64,000 bases of DNA from Sphaerochaeta sp. Phil3 (GCA_001940825.1 MSGT01000064.1:1-64000); one strand, 5' to 3'. Positions 50,122-61,003 are shown, numbered from the stretch's first letter. Notes: a model not told the origin generated them from the letters alone. Program-made: numbers and translations.

Positions 50122-50574
50122 GTGTCAACAAGTTACCATGTCGAATTCAAAAAGACAGATTCAGAAGGCAAAACTCACAGCTTGGCAGTTTGGATGCCAT
50201 CTTCATTCGGCGATGTCTTGGATGAAATAGACTCAATTCGTCGTAGAACGGAAGATCGGGAAGACTATTCAGCTGTCATTGAAACCTACAGGTTTGACGA
50301 TATGGACAAGGTTCTTTCCAAACTCAAAGCGAAGTGTGCTGAAACAAACAAAGACATTGAGGAAAAGAAGAAGTCCCGTCCTCTTGCAAACTCAGCGGAG
50401 GTCTATGAGCTCATAGGTTCCGATATTCTTGAAGACGAAAGTATGCTTGAATACCTTTCAGAAAGAGTCTCGTTTCTGGATTTGATTATTCAGGGTGTGA
50501 AGTTCCATTTCCTCTATGTGGAGGATTTGTGGGATGCAAACGATATATTTCTTGATGTTCAGTTGTGTTGTTGA
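50122..50574 (+). CDS. small soluble protein of unknown function
   Basis: 150 residues from a GTG start, fixed by AAAGGAGG 6 nt upstream. The sequence is strongly charged (SYHVEFKKTDSEGKTHSLAV ... KLKAKCAETNKDIEEKKKS) with a predicted helical middle; it ends with ...DVQLCC. I do not recognise a family. It is followed 67 nt later by a phosphoesterase gene, probably co-transcribed. Confidence 0.55.
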   Translation: MSTSYHVEFKKTDSEGKTHSLAVWMPSSFGDVLDEIDSIRRRTEDREDYSAVIETYRFDDMDKVLSKLKAKCAETNKDIEEKKKSRPLANSAEVYELIGSDILEDESMLEYLSERVSFLDLIIQGVKFHFLYVEDLWDANDIFLDVQLCC

Positions 50575-50641
50575 ACCCTCCAATTCTCTACAACCAAAGT
50601 TCCGACCCAGACAATATGATTTCCATGTGGTACAATAGGGC

Positions 50642-51373
50642 ATGACATACATCACAGGAGACACACACGGAAAGTTCGAAGATCTCAAAGAAAGGCTCAA
50701 AGGGTTGGAACTCAAAGAAGACGATATCCTCATCATATGCGGAGACTTCGGCTTCGACTGGAATGAAGACCTCATCGAAAAATGGAAAGCCTTCGAACAT
50801 CCATATACGGTTCTCTTCTGTGACGGTAATCATGAGAACTTCGACATACTCAATGAACTGCCCTCGACGGAGATGTTTGGCAGTAAAGTTGGAATCTTTG
50901 CAGAAAAAACATATAGGCTTCTTACTGGCTGTATGTATGACATTCAAGGAACCAGAACATTCGTGTTCGGCGGAGCTTCTTCGATAGACAAGGACTGGAG
51001 AGTGGATCCATGGTATGTATCAATGTACGGAAAACTTTGGTGGGAGGAAGAAATCCCTTCTCCCGAGTCTTTCTCCTTAGCTCAGAGAACACTGGAGAAG
51101 CACCGCTGGACTTTTGATCTCTTCCTATCCCATACCTGCAGGCCAGAACTCAAGAGACATGTATTGGAAACCTATAAGGCCGATTTCTTTGACCCGACTG
51201 AAGCCATGATAGCGGATCTTGAAGATTTGATAAAAGAAAACGGAGGCTGTTGGAAGGTGTCTTGCTTTGGACATTTCCACACCGATGTCGATTATGGAAA
51301 ACACCATTGTCTATATGAGAGAGTTGTGGAACTGGACAACCTCATACAAATCCAAAACATTGACATTTACTGA
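50642..51373 (+). CDS. calcineurin-like metallophosphoesterase
   Basis: 243 residues. All five metallophosphoesterase motifs are present in order: ITGDTHGKF, ICGDFGFDW, CDGNHENFD, FLSHTCRP and FGHFHTDVDYG. This core fits YfcE/PP-type enzymes acting on phospho-diesters or phospho-monoesters. Substrate unknown. The gene is probably read with the small unknown upstream. Confidence 0.85.
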   Translation: MTYITGDTHGKFEDLKERLKGLELKEDDILIICGDFGFDWNEDLIEKWKAFEHPYTVLFCDGNHENFDILNELPSTEMFGSKVGIFAEKTYRLLTGCMYDIQGTRTFVFGGASSIDKDWRVDPWYVSMYGKLWWEEEIPSPESFSLAQRTLEKHRWTFDLFLSHTCRPELKRHVLETYKADFFDPTEAMIADLEDLIKENGGCWKVSCFGHFHTDVDYGKHHCLYERVVELDNLIQIQNIDIY

Positions 51374-51401
51374 ATCCAAAGTATAATAATCGTAATTCAG
51401 T
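51369..51401 (+). promoter_or_regulatory. 33-bp element, copy B, upstream of ATPase 3
   Basis: ACTGAAT and ATTCAGT form a perfect 7-bp inverted repeat around TATAAT (51382-51387). A repressor binding here would cover the -10. Copy A at 43373 shares 30 of 33 bases. Confidence 0.65.
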
Positions 51402-51430
51402 AACTTTGAAAAAACAATAAGAGGTTGCCC

Positions 51431-52834
51431 ATGTTCATTGGAAGAGAAGAAGAAATGGAACTGTTACAAGACCTGTATGCATCCAACAAATTCGAATTCC
51501 TAGTGCTATACGGAAGAAGAAGAGTGGGAAAGACATCTCTTCTTAGGGAATTCACAAAAGACAAGAAAGCAATCTATTTTTCCTGCCAAGAGAAGAATGA
51601 CAGTTTGAACCTTTCAGATTTCTCTTCAATCGTTCAATCCCACTTCGAAGGATCCTCTTATGGAGATTTTTCAAACTGGCAGTCTGCATTTGCCTATATA
51701 AGCGACAAATCAGCCCAAGAAAGAACTTTTCTTGTAATAGACGAGTTTCCTTATGTCGCGTTGGAAAACCCCTCGATAAAGAGCATTTTACAGCATACAA
51801 TCGATCTTTCATGGAAAGGGAGAAACATTTTCCTTGTTCTGTGTGGCTCAAGTGTAAGCTTTATGGAAAGCGAAGTTCTTGGTTCCAAGAGTCCTTTGTA
51901 TGGAAGGGCGACAGCCAGACTTGAACTAAAAGGCTTTGACTACTATCTTAGTTCGAAATTCTTTCCAGACTATTCGAACGAAGAAAAACTTCTTGCTTAT
52001 GGAATACTTGGAGGAATACCAAGCTATCTGGAACAATTCGATGATTCCAAGCCAATAGTCTCAAATATAGCATCCTGCATACTCAGAACAGGCTCGTTTC
52101 TAAAAGACGAGCCACAGACACTGCTAAAAATGGAAGTTAGAGATCCGGGAGTATACAACAGCATCCTAGAAACCATTGCAGAAGGCTCGAATAGAATTAG
52201 CGTCATTGCAGATAAAATCCATGAAGAAACCCAGAAATGCTCCAAGTACCTATCTACATTGCAGACCATAAAGATCGTAGAGAAGATTGTCCCTGTAGGG
52301 GAAACGGAAAAGGCCAAGAAATCCCTATATCGAATTTGCGACAACTTCTTTCAATTCTGGTACAGATTCCCATTCAGAAACAAAAGCCATTATGAAATCA
52401 TAGGAGCAAAAGCCGCTGCGGATGAAATACTGGATGCAGATACCATTTCGACATATATGGGTTCAATCTTTGAACGCATATGTTACGAATACATGCTAAG
52501 GATGGCCAAGACCTCGCAGTTGCCGATAGCTCCGTATCATATAGGCAGATGGTGGGGTGCAAATCCAACCACAAGAAAACAGGACGATGTTGATATTCTT
52601 GTTCTTGGAAAGAATAGGGATGAGGCTATATTCTGCGAATGCAAGTATAGGAATGTCTTGTTCGACAAGTCCGAATTCGATGATTTGGTCACAGCCTCGA
52701 AAGCCTTCTCTGAAGCCAAGACGAAGTTCTACTATCTCTTTTCAAAGAGTGGGTTTTCCCAATGGGTACATGAAGAAGCAGAAAAACGAGAAGATGTAAA
52801 ACTCGTAGGCCTGGACGATCTGTTTGCTTTTTGA
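51431..52834 (+). CDS. ATPase_2/DUF234 AAA ATPase 3
   Basis: About 467 residues. Archaeal-ATPase type AAA: MFIGREEEMELLQDLY, Walker A LYGRRRVGKTSLLREF, Walker B LVIDEFPYVA, sensor VLCGSSVSFME and GILGGIPSYLEQF. A wHTH region follows, and a DUF234 domain with DDVDILVLGKNRDEAIFCECK, a PD-(D/E)XK-like core. The ATG at 51431 is set by GAGG 6 nt before. Third AAA ATPase in this island but from a different family to the other two. Role unknown. Confidence 0.85.
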   Translation: MFIGREEEMELLQDLYASNKFEFLVLYGRRRVGKTSLLREFTKDKKAIYFSCQEKNDSLNLSDFSSIVQSHFEGSSYGDFSNWQSAFAYISDKSAQERTFLVIDEFPYVALENPSIKSILQHTIDLSWKGRNIFLVLCGSSVSFMESEVLGSKSPLYGRATARLELKGFDYYLSSKFFPDYSNEEKLLAYGILGGIPSYLEQFDDSKPIVSNIASCILRTGSFLKDEPQTLLKMEVRDPGVYNSILETIAEGSNRISVIADKIHEETQKCSKYLSTLQTIKIVEKIVPVGETEKAKKSLYRICDNFFQFWYRFPFRNKSHYEIIGAKAAADEILDADTISTYMGSIFERICYEYMLRMAKTSQLPIAPYHIGRWWGANPTTRKQDDVDILVLGKNRDEAIFCECKYRNVLFDKSEFDDLVTASKAFSEAKTKFYYLFSKSGFSQWVHEEAEKREDVKLVGLDDLFAF

Positions 52835-52864
52835 GACAAAGCATTCCTTGTTGAAATCGGAACT

Positions 52865-53389
52865 TTAAAGCGTTTCTTCAATCCACTCGTCTATGTTTCG
52901 TTTTTCAGTACTGAAGTTTATTCCCAGAAGATGAATTCTCTTTTGCGGCATCTCATTCTTCCAAGCTCTGTATTGATCTTGGTATTCCTTTTCCTTGATT
53001 TGGGCCAAGGCAATCTGGGAAGATTTGTCCTTCTTGAATTCAATCACATAGATATGGTTGGGAGTCTTCAATACAGCATCGATACGACCCTTGTTTGTTG
53101 CAACTTCAGAATTCAAATCAGCACCAATGGCCTTCATCATGCAATGAAACATTGCATGGTAGTCTGCTTTTGATCTTGTTGCTTTAAGATTGTACGGAAC
53201 AGATGCGAATATTGATTTGATGACTGTAATGGCTTTTTCTGTATTTCCATTCGCAAAAGCTAACAAAATACGTTCTGGTGAATATGAAACGTCTGAATCC
53301 ACTCATGTATATATGTTCATCAATCTTGACGCAAAACTAGAGCGAACTTCAGCATTAGGGTACTCTCTCATTTTGACCCCTATGACGCT
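52865..53389 (-). pseudogene. remnant of a AAA-ATPase/PD-(D/E)XK nuclease gene
   Basis: The frame at 52865-53302 codes the nuclease tail: ADYHAMFHCMMKAIG, NKGRIDAVLKTPNHIYVIEF, ALAQIKEKEYQDQYR and INFSTEKRNIDEW, the PDDEXK_9 end of proteins normally over 500 residues. Immediately upstream a TGA at 53303 interrupts the frame, which continues with GVKMREYPNAEVRSSFASRL before another TGA at 53390. The N-terminal AAA part is absent. A decaying gene. Confidence 0.75.
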
Positions 53390-53521
53390 TCAAAGTAGGA
53401 TGTCATCTTGCTGTGAACAGGTGGAACGTTTGAAAACAAGGCAGGTCTTTCAGTGTTTGGGAGGCCCTCTCTTCCTTTTACCAAAGGAGATAGATGTTCA
53501 TTGAATTGTCATCGGTGGAAA

Positions 53522-53797
53522 CTAGAACAAATCCGAATGAGTTCCAGTGTACAAAAGTTCAAGGATCAGCTCTTCATCGATGATTCTATAGACAAGAAGC
53601 CAGTCTGGTTCTACATGGCATTCTCTGCAACCTTTGTATTGTTTTCCTTTGAGAGAATGGTCTCTGTAAGCTACAGGCAAAGATTGTTGAGCCTTCAACA
53701 AGTCAACAACCGTTACGAATTTATCCAAGGAACAGCCTCGTTTCATCATCAACTTGAAGTCCTTTTTAAAGGATTTCGTGTATTTGACTTCAAGCAT
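53522..53797 (-). CDS. YafQ/RelE-type mRNA interferase toxin
   Basis: 91 residues. MLEVKYTKSFKKDFKLMMKR, HSLKGKQYKGCRECHVEPDW, LLVYRIIDEELILELLYTGT and HSDLF follow the YafQ toxin pattern, with His and Asp of the ribosome-dependent RNase. The start overlaps the antitoxin gene by 8 bp, typical of type II modules. Confidence 0.9.
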   Translation of the reverse strand: MLEVKYTKSFKKDFKLMMKRGCSLDKFVTVVDLLKAQQSLPVAYRDHSLKGKQYKGCRECHVEPDWLLVYRIIDEELILELLYTGTHSDLF

Positions 53798-54050
53798 TCA
53801 AAGCCTCTATCAAATCTTTCGTGGTCTTGTATGCTGGACTCAAGTTGGTTGGATCCTCTGCCTCTTTCAACCTTTCAAGAATCTTCTCATTATACGAAGG
53901 CAACTTCAACTCAAATGGGATGCCACCATTCAGGATGCAAGCTTTGAGATAGATGTTCAAAGCTCCTGAAAAACTCAATCCCAGCTGTTCGAACAGTTTC
54001 TGCGATTCCTCTTTTACGTTTTCGTCAACTTTGAATGAAACAGTACACAT
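53790..54050 (-). CDS. RelB/DinJ-type antitoxin
   Basis: 86 residues. Ribbon-helix-helix start MCTVSFKVDENVKEESQKLF followed by LGLSFSGALNIYLKACI, and a C-terminal toxin-binding tail. GAGGAG 9 nt before the ATG at 54050. Precedes and overlaps the YafQ-like toxin. Together a complete type II toxin-antitoxin pair. Confidence 0.9.
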   Translation of the reverse strand: MCTVSFKVDENVKEESQKLFEQLGLSFSGALNIYLKACILNGGIPFELKLPSYNEKILERLKEAEDPTNLSPAYKTTKDLIEALNA

Positions 54051-54191
54051 AAAATAACTCCTCGAAAATAAGGTAATACAAAGAATATCAAAAGACAATA
54101 CTTTTACCTAAAAGTGCAGATTAAAGTTTCTGCTGAGAAAAAACATGAGCACTTAATTCACAAGGAGTTTTGAATGCCTAATAGAGGAAGT

Positions 54192-55955
54192 ATGAAAAAA
54201 GGTATTATCGTACTTTTGATTACGGTGCTGGCTGCAGGAATGGCTTTTGCTGGCATTACAGGTTCAGCTAGCCTCTCCGCAGGGTATGACCTTGATGAGA
54301 AGCAGTTCACCATTGATAACAGCAAAACGGGAAAGGGAACTTTCACCTTTGATTTCTCAGCTGAGAGCAACGAGACTGCAGCAGTTGAGAGTGGAATCTA
54401 CGCAAAGTTTGCTGGTTCCTATTCCGCGAACATGACTGAAGATGGACTCAAGGGCGAGCTCAAGCTTGACGATGCAACAATCCAGGCTGTCGATGGTCTT
54501 TGGTCTGTTAATCTCACAAAGGTTGTAAATGGTGTTGAGCTTACATATGACGGCAATGCTATTGATGTCTACTACAAGAATGGTCTCAACTGGGGTGTAA
54601 GCGCTACATCCAAGGCTTTCGCAATCGTTGATGGACTTACAGTCAAGGCAAACGCTGGCTATGCAGTTGCAAAGAACGACCTTGCAGATCCTGCAAACTA
54701 CACGTATGGCTTCGATGCAGAGACAGCTCAGGCTATCGCTGATGCAAAGGATACAAAGGAATACTTCAAGAAGCATGCTGATGGTACATACATGAATGCA
54801 ACGCTCGCTGCAGCACAGGCAGCAATCGAAACTGCAAAGGAAGCTGTTGAAGAGGCAAAAGCTGCATTCGCAAAGAATCCAACACCTGAAAACAAAGAAG
54901 CAATTGATGATGCAGTGAACGCTGTTGCAGATGCAGAAGATGACCTCAAGACTGCAGAAGCAAATGTGCTCAAAGCATTCCAGCAGAAAGCAATTGAAGA
55001 GGGAAAAGGCTGGTACGTTGCAAAGACAACTTATAAACCTTCCGACTCTTGGAAAGTCATAAAGAATTCAGACACTGCAAAGATTCCAACCACGTATATT
55101 AGTGTAGTCGATCTTCCAGTAACAGAAGAGAAGACATCATATTACATTCTTTCTGATTTCTCTGTCGTTCCAGTCGCTGAGTACAAAGAAATGGATAAAA
55201 CCATTTTGGCTACAGTTTCAAACAACAAAACAGATGTCTCGAGGGCATATCGTATTGTATCCAGTGTAGCGACCACTGTTTATGAAGACAACGAAGCTAA
55301 GTATGAGTTCGCAAGTGTTCCAGGCACAGCAACAGTCAATGGCGGTGCAGAGATTGCCTATGCAGTTGACAAAATCAGCGCAAGCGTTGCAGCAAACGTT
55401 GCGTACGAGACTATCGCTAAGGAAACCAGCTATGACTTCACAGTCAAGGGTGGCTACGATTTCGTGAACGCAACAGTCAAGTACAACAGCGACAAGGTTC
55501 TTGATGCAGAAGCTTCCGTGAAGTTGGATACATTCGTTGGAATGCCTCTCTCTGCAAAGATTGGTGTTGCAGACATCCTCGCAGCTGACGAAGGTCGTGT
55601 ATATTCCGGTGAAGTTGCAGCAGCAGTTGCAGACGCTTCACTCAAGGGTTCTGTTGAAGTCAAGTCTGTTGCAGATCCTGGCCGCAGCAAGTGGGCATTT
55701 GGACTTGAAGCTGGCTATGCAATCGAAGTTGCAACATTCAAGTTCTCTGCAAATGTATGGCAGGAAAGCGGTTTTGGTGCTGACCACGAATACGCAGCTG
55801 CAAAGCTCGCTGTTGCACCAACATTCGAAGTTACCAACACAACACTCATCAACAATGCTTCCCTCTCCCTCAAGTGGGCAGGTGCTCAGTTTGGCGGAGC
55901 AGAGGCAAACGCTGCAAACGGTGCTGTCACTGCAACTATTGGAATCAAGTTCTAA
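54192..55955 (+). CDS. outer-membrane beta-barrel protein 5, coiled-coil insert
   Basis: 587 residues, the largest of the six. Shared leader, ITGSASLSAGYDLDEKQFTI, then barrel strands and a C-terminal TIGIKF. Residues about 205-275 form an Ala/Glu-rich coiled-coil hairpin (LAAAQAAIETAKEAVEEAKA; AIDDAVNAVADAEDDLKTAE) comparable to that of protein 2. The final strands NTTLINNASLSLKWAGAQF match the family. Possibly a phase-variable or adhesive surface protein. Confidence 0.8.
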   Translation: MKKGIIVLLITVLAAGMAFAGITGSASLSAGYDLDEKQFTIDNSKTGKGTFTFDFSAESNETAAVESGIYAKFAGSYSANMTEDGLKGELKLDDATIQAVDGLWSVNLTKVVNGVELTYDGNAIDVYYKNGLNWGVSATSKAFAIVDGLTVKANAGYAVAKNDLADPANYTYGFDAETAQAIADAKDTKEYFKKHADGTYMNATLAAAQAAIETAKEAVEEAKAAFAKNPTPENKEAIDDAVNAVADAEDDLKTAEANVLKAFQQKAIEEGKGWYVAKTTYKPSDSWKVIKNSDTAKIPTTYISVVDLPVTEEKTSYYILSDFSVVPVAEYKEMDKTILATVSNNKTDVSRAYRIVSSVATTVYEDNEAKYEFASVPGTATVNGGAEIAYAVDKISASVAANVAYETIAKETSYDFTVKGGYDFVNATVKYNSDKVLDAEASVKLDTFVGMPLSAKIGVADILAADEGRVYSGEVAAAVADASLKGSVEVKSVADPGRSKWAFGLEAGYAIEVATFKFSANVWQESGFGADHEYAAAKLAVAPTFEVTNTTLINNASLSLKWAGAQFGGAEANAANGAVTATIGIKF

Positions 55956-55983
55956 TCCAAGAACCATCACGATTCAAACCACG

Positions 55984-56014
55984 GGCCACTTCAGGATTGA
56001 GGTGGCCTATTTTG
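55984..56014 (+). terminator. terminator after outer-membrane protein gene 5
   Basis: GGCCAC/GTGGCC 6-bp stem plus a 12-nt loop, followed by TATTTTGTC. Related in stem and flanks to the terminator after gene 2. Confidence 0.75.
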
Positions 56015-56121
56015 TCATATTGAAGTTTATACAGTATTCAAATAAACTTGCTTTTTCTCTCCGCTCTCATTATAATGTATATTAATTTAAAATAATTAAT
56101 CTAATATTCAGGGGTTTGTAG

Positions 56122-57201
56122 ATGGTAATAATGAAAGTAAAGCTTGATAATTTATTATGTTTCAACAACTTCTCTATCAATTTCAGCTATCCAAAGAAAA
56201 TTGTCAATTCTCCTCTTGATTGCGAAAACCTAACTGGATACCCAAATTTCCGCTACAAACGTATAAACATTCTCATGGGATCAAATGCAACAGGCAAGAC
56301 GGCTTTTGGAAAGGTTCTGGAATCTATATTCCGCTTTGTTGGGTCATATCCAGCCTATGCACTTGAAGATTTGATTTCCGATGCATCGGCACAAGCTTCC
56401 TTCGAATTGGATTGTGCTGTCAACGGTTCTCTGATACGTCTAAAAGGAACTTCAAATGGCTTCAGAACCTGTAATTTGGCCACAAAAATCGTTCCGATTG
56501 GTAAGCGGGATTCCTATGAGTCTTGTATCGAAAAGCTCAACCAAAAGCAATTCTCGAACGTTACAGATGAAATCTCAAAACTCTTTGACTCTTGTGGTAT
56601 GTTGTTCACCTCAGTTTTGACTCCTGACGTGACTATTTCATCATTTGATTCCGAACAAAGGAATCTGTTGCTAAAAGTTCTAAGAAACGTGGTACGCACG
56701 ATGGATCCTTCCATTGAAGATATCGTTGAGTCCAAGGATCTTGCTGATTCATACATAATCAAACGAGGAAGAGATGAAATCATAATTCAAAATGGAAAAC
56801 TTTTGGCTAGGGATAAGCTTTCTACCGGTACAGCTGACGGAGTATCAATTGCATTGGCCCTTGCAATGCTTATGCTTCATAAATACGGCTTGTACTACGT
56901 AGATGAAAAATTCTCATTCGTCCAATCTGACATAGAAAAACGGATATTATCCCTCATGATTTACAATCTCCAGAAAGATAGCCAATTGTTTTTCACCACT
57001 CATAACACAGACATTCTTGAAATGTCCCTTCCACGCCATTCCTACACGTTTTTGAGGAGGAGCAAGGATGAAAAACACGCAATAGACTCAATTTCAGCCT
57101 CTGAAATAATTAAGAACAATAGACTTAGTCTTAGATCTGCGGTTGAAAACGATGTCTTTGAATCTCTTCCTGATGATACACTGCTTGATGATTTGGGGTG
57201 A
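56122..57201 (+). CDS. OLD/RecF-like AAA ATPase of a two-gene module
   Basis: 359 residues. ABC-type ATPase domain split by an inserted middle: Walker A NILMGSNATGKTAFGKVLES (about 50-69), signature DKLSTGTADGVSIALALA, Walker B GLYYVDEKFSFV and a switch His in FFTTHNTDILEM. This is the AAA_15/21 pattern of OLD, AbiL, RloA and AriA-type proteins. It is 3-nt coupled to a TOPRIM-like gene. The local sequence is more AT-rich than the neighbours, suggesting acquisition. Likely defence; unproven. Confidence 0.8.
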   Translation: MVIMKVKLDNLLCFNNFSINFSYPKKIVNSPLDCENLTGYPNFRYKRINILMGSNATGKTAFGKVLESIFRFVGSYPAYALEDLISDASAQASFELDCAVNGSLIRLKGTSNGFRTCNLATKIVPIGKRDSYESCIEKLNQKQFSNVTDEISKLFDSCGMLFTSVLTPDVTISSFDSEQRNLLLKVLRNVVRTMDPSIEDIVESKDLADSYIIKRGRDEIIIQNGKLLARDKLSTGTADGVSIALALAMLMLHKYGLYYVDEKFSFVQSDIEKRILSLMIYNLQKDSQLFFTTHNTDILEMSLPRHSYTFLRRSKDEKHAIDSISASEIIKNNRLSLRSAVENDVFESLPDDTLLDDLG

Positions 57202-57203
57202 TT

Positions 57204-57707
57204 ATGGATGTTAGATACTTTGTAGAAGGTCAATGCGAAGAAAAGCTGTTCAACGAACTTAAACGACATGGACTTATACTTCCAGGGAAAGTAACGGTTT
57301 TCAATGCACTCCAAAGTAGGATTGCTTCAAGAGTTACGACCTTCAAATCTGGGAGTATTATTGTATTCGCCTTTGATACAGACAAAGGGTTCTCCGATGT
57401 TCTCATGAATAACATAAAGACAGTTCTGACACACGTAAGCTCATCGAAGGTTATATGTTTTCCCCAAGTTGAAAACCTTGAAGATGAACTTACCAAAGCT
57501 TGTTCAAAAATAACTGGTGTAAGAGAGATAACAAGGAGCAAATCCATAAAAGATTTCAAATCTGATTTTATTTCCTGCAACAATTTGTATGAAAGGTTAT
57601 TGGATTGCAGATTCGATTTGAGCCGAATGTGGATATCCGAACTACCGAGTGCCTTCAAAGCAATAAAACAGTTTGTACTACCCAAAAGCATAAAGACTTT
57701 ACGATAA
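57204..57707 (+). CDS. TOPRIM-like partner of the ATPase
   Basis: 167 residues. MDVRYFVEGQCEEKLFNELK supplies the TOPRIM-type Glu, and SIIVFAFDTDKGFSDVL the DxD motif about 40 residues later, followed by VICFPQVENLEDEL. The C-terminus is Arg/Lys-rich. The ATG at 57204 has GGGGTG upstream; an alternative GTG at 57198 overlaps the ATPase stop. Together with the ATPase it resembles PARIS (AriA-AriB), RloAB or split OLD nucleases. Nuclease activity is inferred from motifs. Confidence 0.65.
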   Translation: MDVRYFVEGQCEEKLFNELKRHGLILPGKVTVFNALQSRIASRVTTFKSGSIIVFAFDTDKGFSDVLMNNIKTVLTHVSSSKVICFPQVENLEDELTKACSKITGVREITRSKSIKDFKSDFISCNNLYERLLDCRFDLSRMWISELPSAFKAIKQFVLPKSIKTLR

Positions 57708-57711
57708 TAAA

Positions 57712-57741
57712 AACAGGTCGCTTCTTTCGAAGCGACCTGAA
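57712..57741 (-). terminator. terminator, CAGGTCGC type, after outer-membrane protein gene 6
   Basis: CAGGTCGCTT pairs with AAGCGACCTG (10 bp, 6-nt loop), followed on the minus strand by TTTTTATTATC. It separates gene 6 from the convergent ATPase-TOPRIM operon. Confidence 0.9.
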
Positions 57742-57768
57742 TTCCATTTGATATGATGTGCCCTTCAA

Positions 57769-59079
57769 TTAGAAAGCAATCTCACAAGCAGCGTAGACCT
57801 GACCGTACTCCTTGTCGAGAAGATTCATTGTTTTCTTTTTTGTTGCATTATCAGAAACGTCAGCCCAGTAGAGACCAATTGTTGCACCAGGGATAATGCT
57901 TTCTGATTCGATGGATGCGTTTGCTGTAACCTTTGTTACTTCTGTAACACCGCTGAGAGCTGCACCAGCCTTAGCTGTGAATTGCTCACAAGCATACTTC
58001 ATGTCGATTCCTGCAGACCAGGTCTTGGAATCAACATAGGAACCTGCATCAAGTTTCTTGAATGCATAACCACCGTTTACAGAAACCGTGATTGGTTCTG
58101 CAACTGCAACTTCTGCCTTTGCAGAAAGGTTCTGAGCATTTATGACATCCTTACCTGTGATTGTAAGTTTGACAGGAACATTGAATGAAGCAAGATCGAT
58201 AACAGCCTTTGCAGAAAGGAGGTTTTCGCCAGCATAACCTGTGGTAGCTGTATTTCTAAAGTACACATCCAATGCAACAGGAGAAAGGGAAGCCTTTGCT
58301 GCAACATCAAAATTGAACTTCTCTGCTACAAGATCATAGCCCATATCCGATGCAACTGAAGCCTTGAGTGAATCAGCTGCGTATGCAGCATTAATGGAAC
58401 CTCCAATTGTAGAAGCATCACCCTGTTTGTAACCAGCAAATCCCGCATTGACCTTCAAGCCTTCTGCAACTTCGTATGCTGGTGTGTAGAAGTATCCAAG
58501 TACGTTCGGCTTAGATCCTTCAGTTGCATAGGAACCATTGATTCCGAAACCTACTGTGTAGTCTTTGTAGGAAACTTCGACACCTGGAATTGGATTTACG
58601 TATGCGTTATATCCAAATGAATAGGAATAGGCTGAGTAGCCGCCACCATTCGGATAACCCCAATCATTAGTTCTGTAAGAGACATACTTTGACTCGATTG
58701 CGGACTTAGCGAAATCCTTAGGTGCACCAGCACCAAGGATGCTTACGGACCAATCTGCTCCAGCAATCTTTGCACTGTCGATTGAAGCGTAAACGTAGAC
58801 AGGTTTTGCAGAAACATCCACATCACCGTATGCACCGGTATCAAACTGGAATGAAACACTTCCATTGATTGAAGCAACGATATCCCCTTCCCCTTGTGCA
58901 CTTCCAATTGCCTGTTCGAGGGCAAGACTCACAGAAACATTTGTTGACTGGTCGATGAAACCATATTCTTTGTGGTGTAAGTCTACACCAAAGCCAATGG
59001 ATGCACTGCCGTTGAAGCCAGCAAAAGCCATTCCTGCAGCCAGCACCGTAATCAAAAGTACGATAATACCTTTTTTCAT
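57769..59079 (-). CDS. outer-membrane beta-barrel protein 6
   Basis: 436 residues, smallest of the six. Shared leader, FNGSASIGFGVDLHHKEYGF, barrel strands and a C-terminal AACEIAF. A Gly/Tyr-rich loop (YPNGGGYSAYSYSFGYNAYV, about residue 150) is a possible exposed segment. Final strands (ESIIPGATIGLYWADVSD) match protein 2. No helical insert. Confidence 0.8.
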   Translation of the reverse strand: MKKGIIVLLITVLAAGMAFAGFNGSASIGFGVDLHHKEYGFIDQSTNVSVSLALEQAIGSAQGEGDIVASINGSVSFQFDTGAYGDVDVSAKPVYVYASIDSAKIAGADWSVSILGAGAPKDFAKSAIESKYVSYRTNDWGYPNGGGYSAYSYSFGYNAYVNPIPGVEVSYKDYTVGFGINGSYATEGSKPNVLGYFYTPAYEVAEGLKVNAGFAGYKQGDASTIGGSINAAYAADSLKASVASDMGYDLVAEKFNFDVAAKASLSPVALDVYFRNTATTGYAGENLLSAKAVIDLASFNVPVKLTITGKDVINAQNLSAKAEVAVAEPITVSVNGGYAFKKLDAGSYVDSKTWSAGIDMKYACEQFTAKAGAALSGVTEVTKVTANASIESESIIPGATIGLYWADVSDNATKKKTMNLLDKEYGQVYAACEIAF

Positions 59080-60956
<1,877 letters not shown>

Positions 60957-61003
60957 TGCCACCCCTCTCAACCCTTCATCCAGAACCTTTGCATCGTCAT
61001 TTC

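Noticed and set aside
54174-54191. Upstream ATG giving MPNRGS before the outer-membrane leader
   Set aside because: It overlaps the GAGGAAG ribosome site, is absent in other paralogues, and would spoil the signal peptide start.
56122-57201. RecF assignment
   Set aside because: No DnaN/GyrB context, partner is TOPRIM-like, base composition differs, and the middle domain is unlike RecF.
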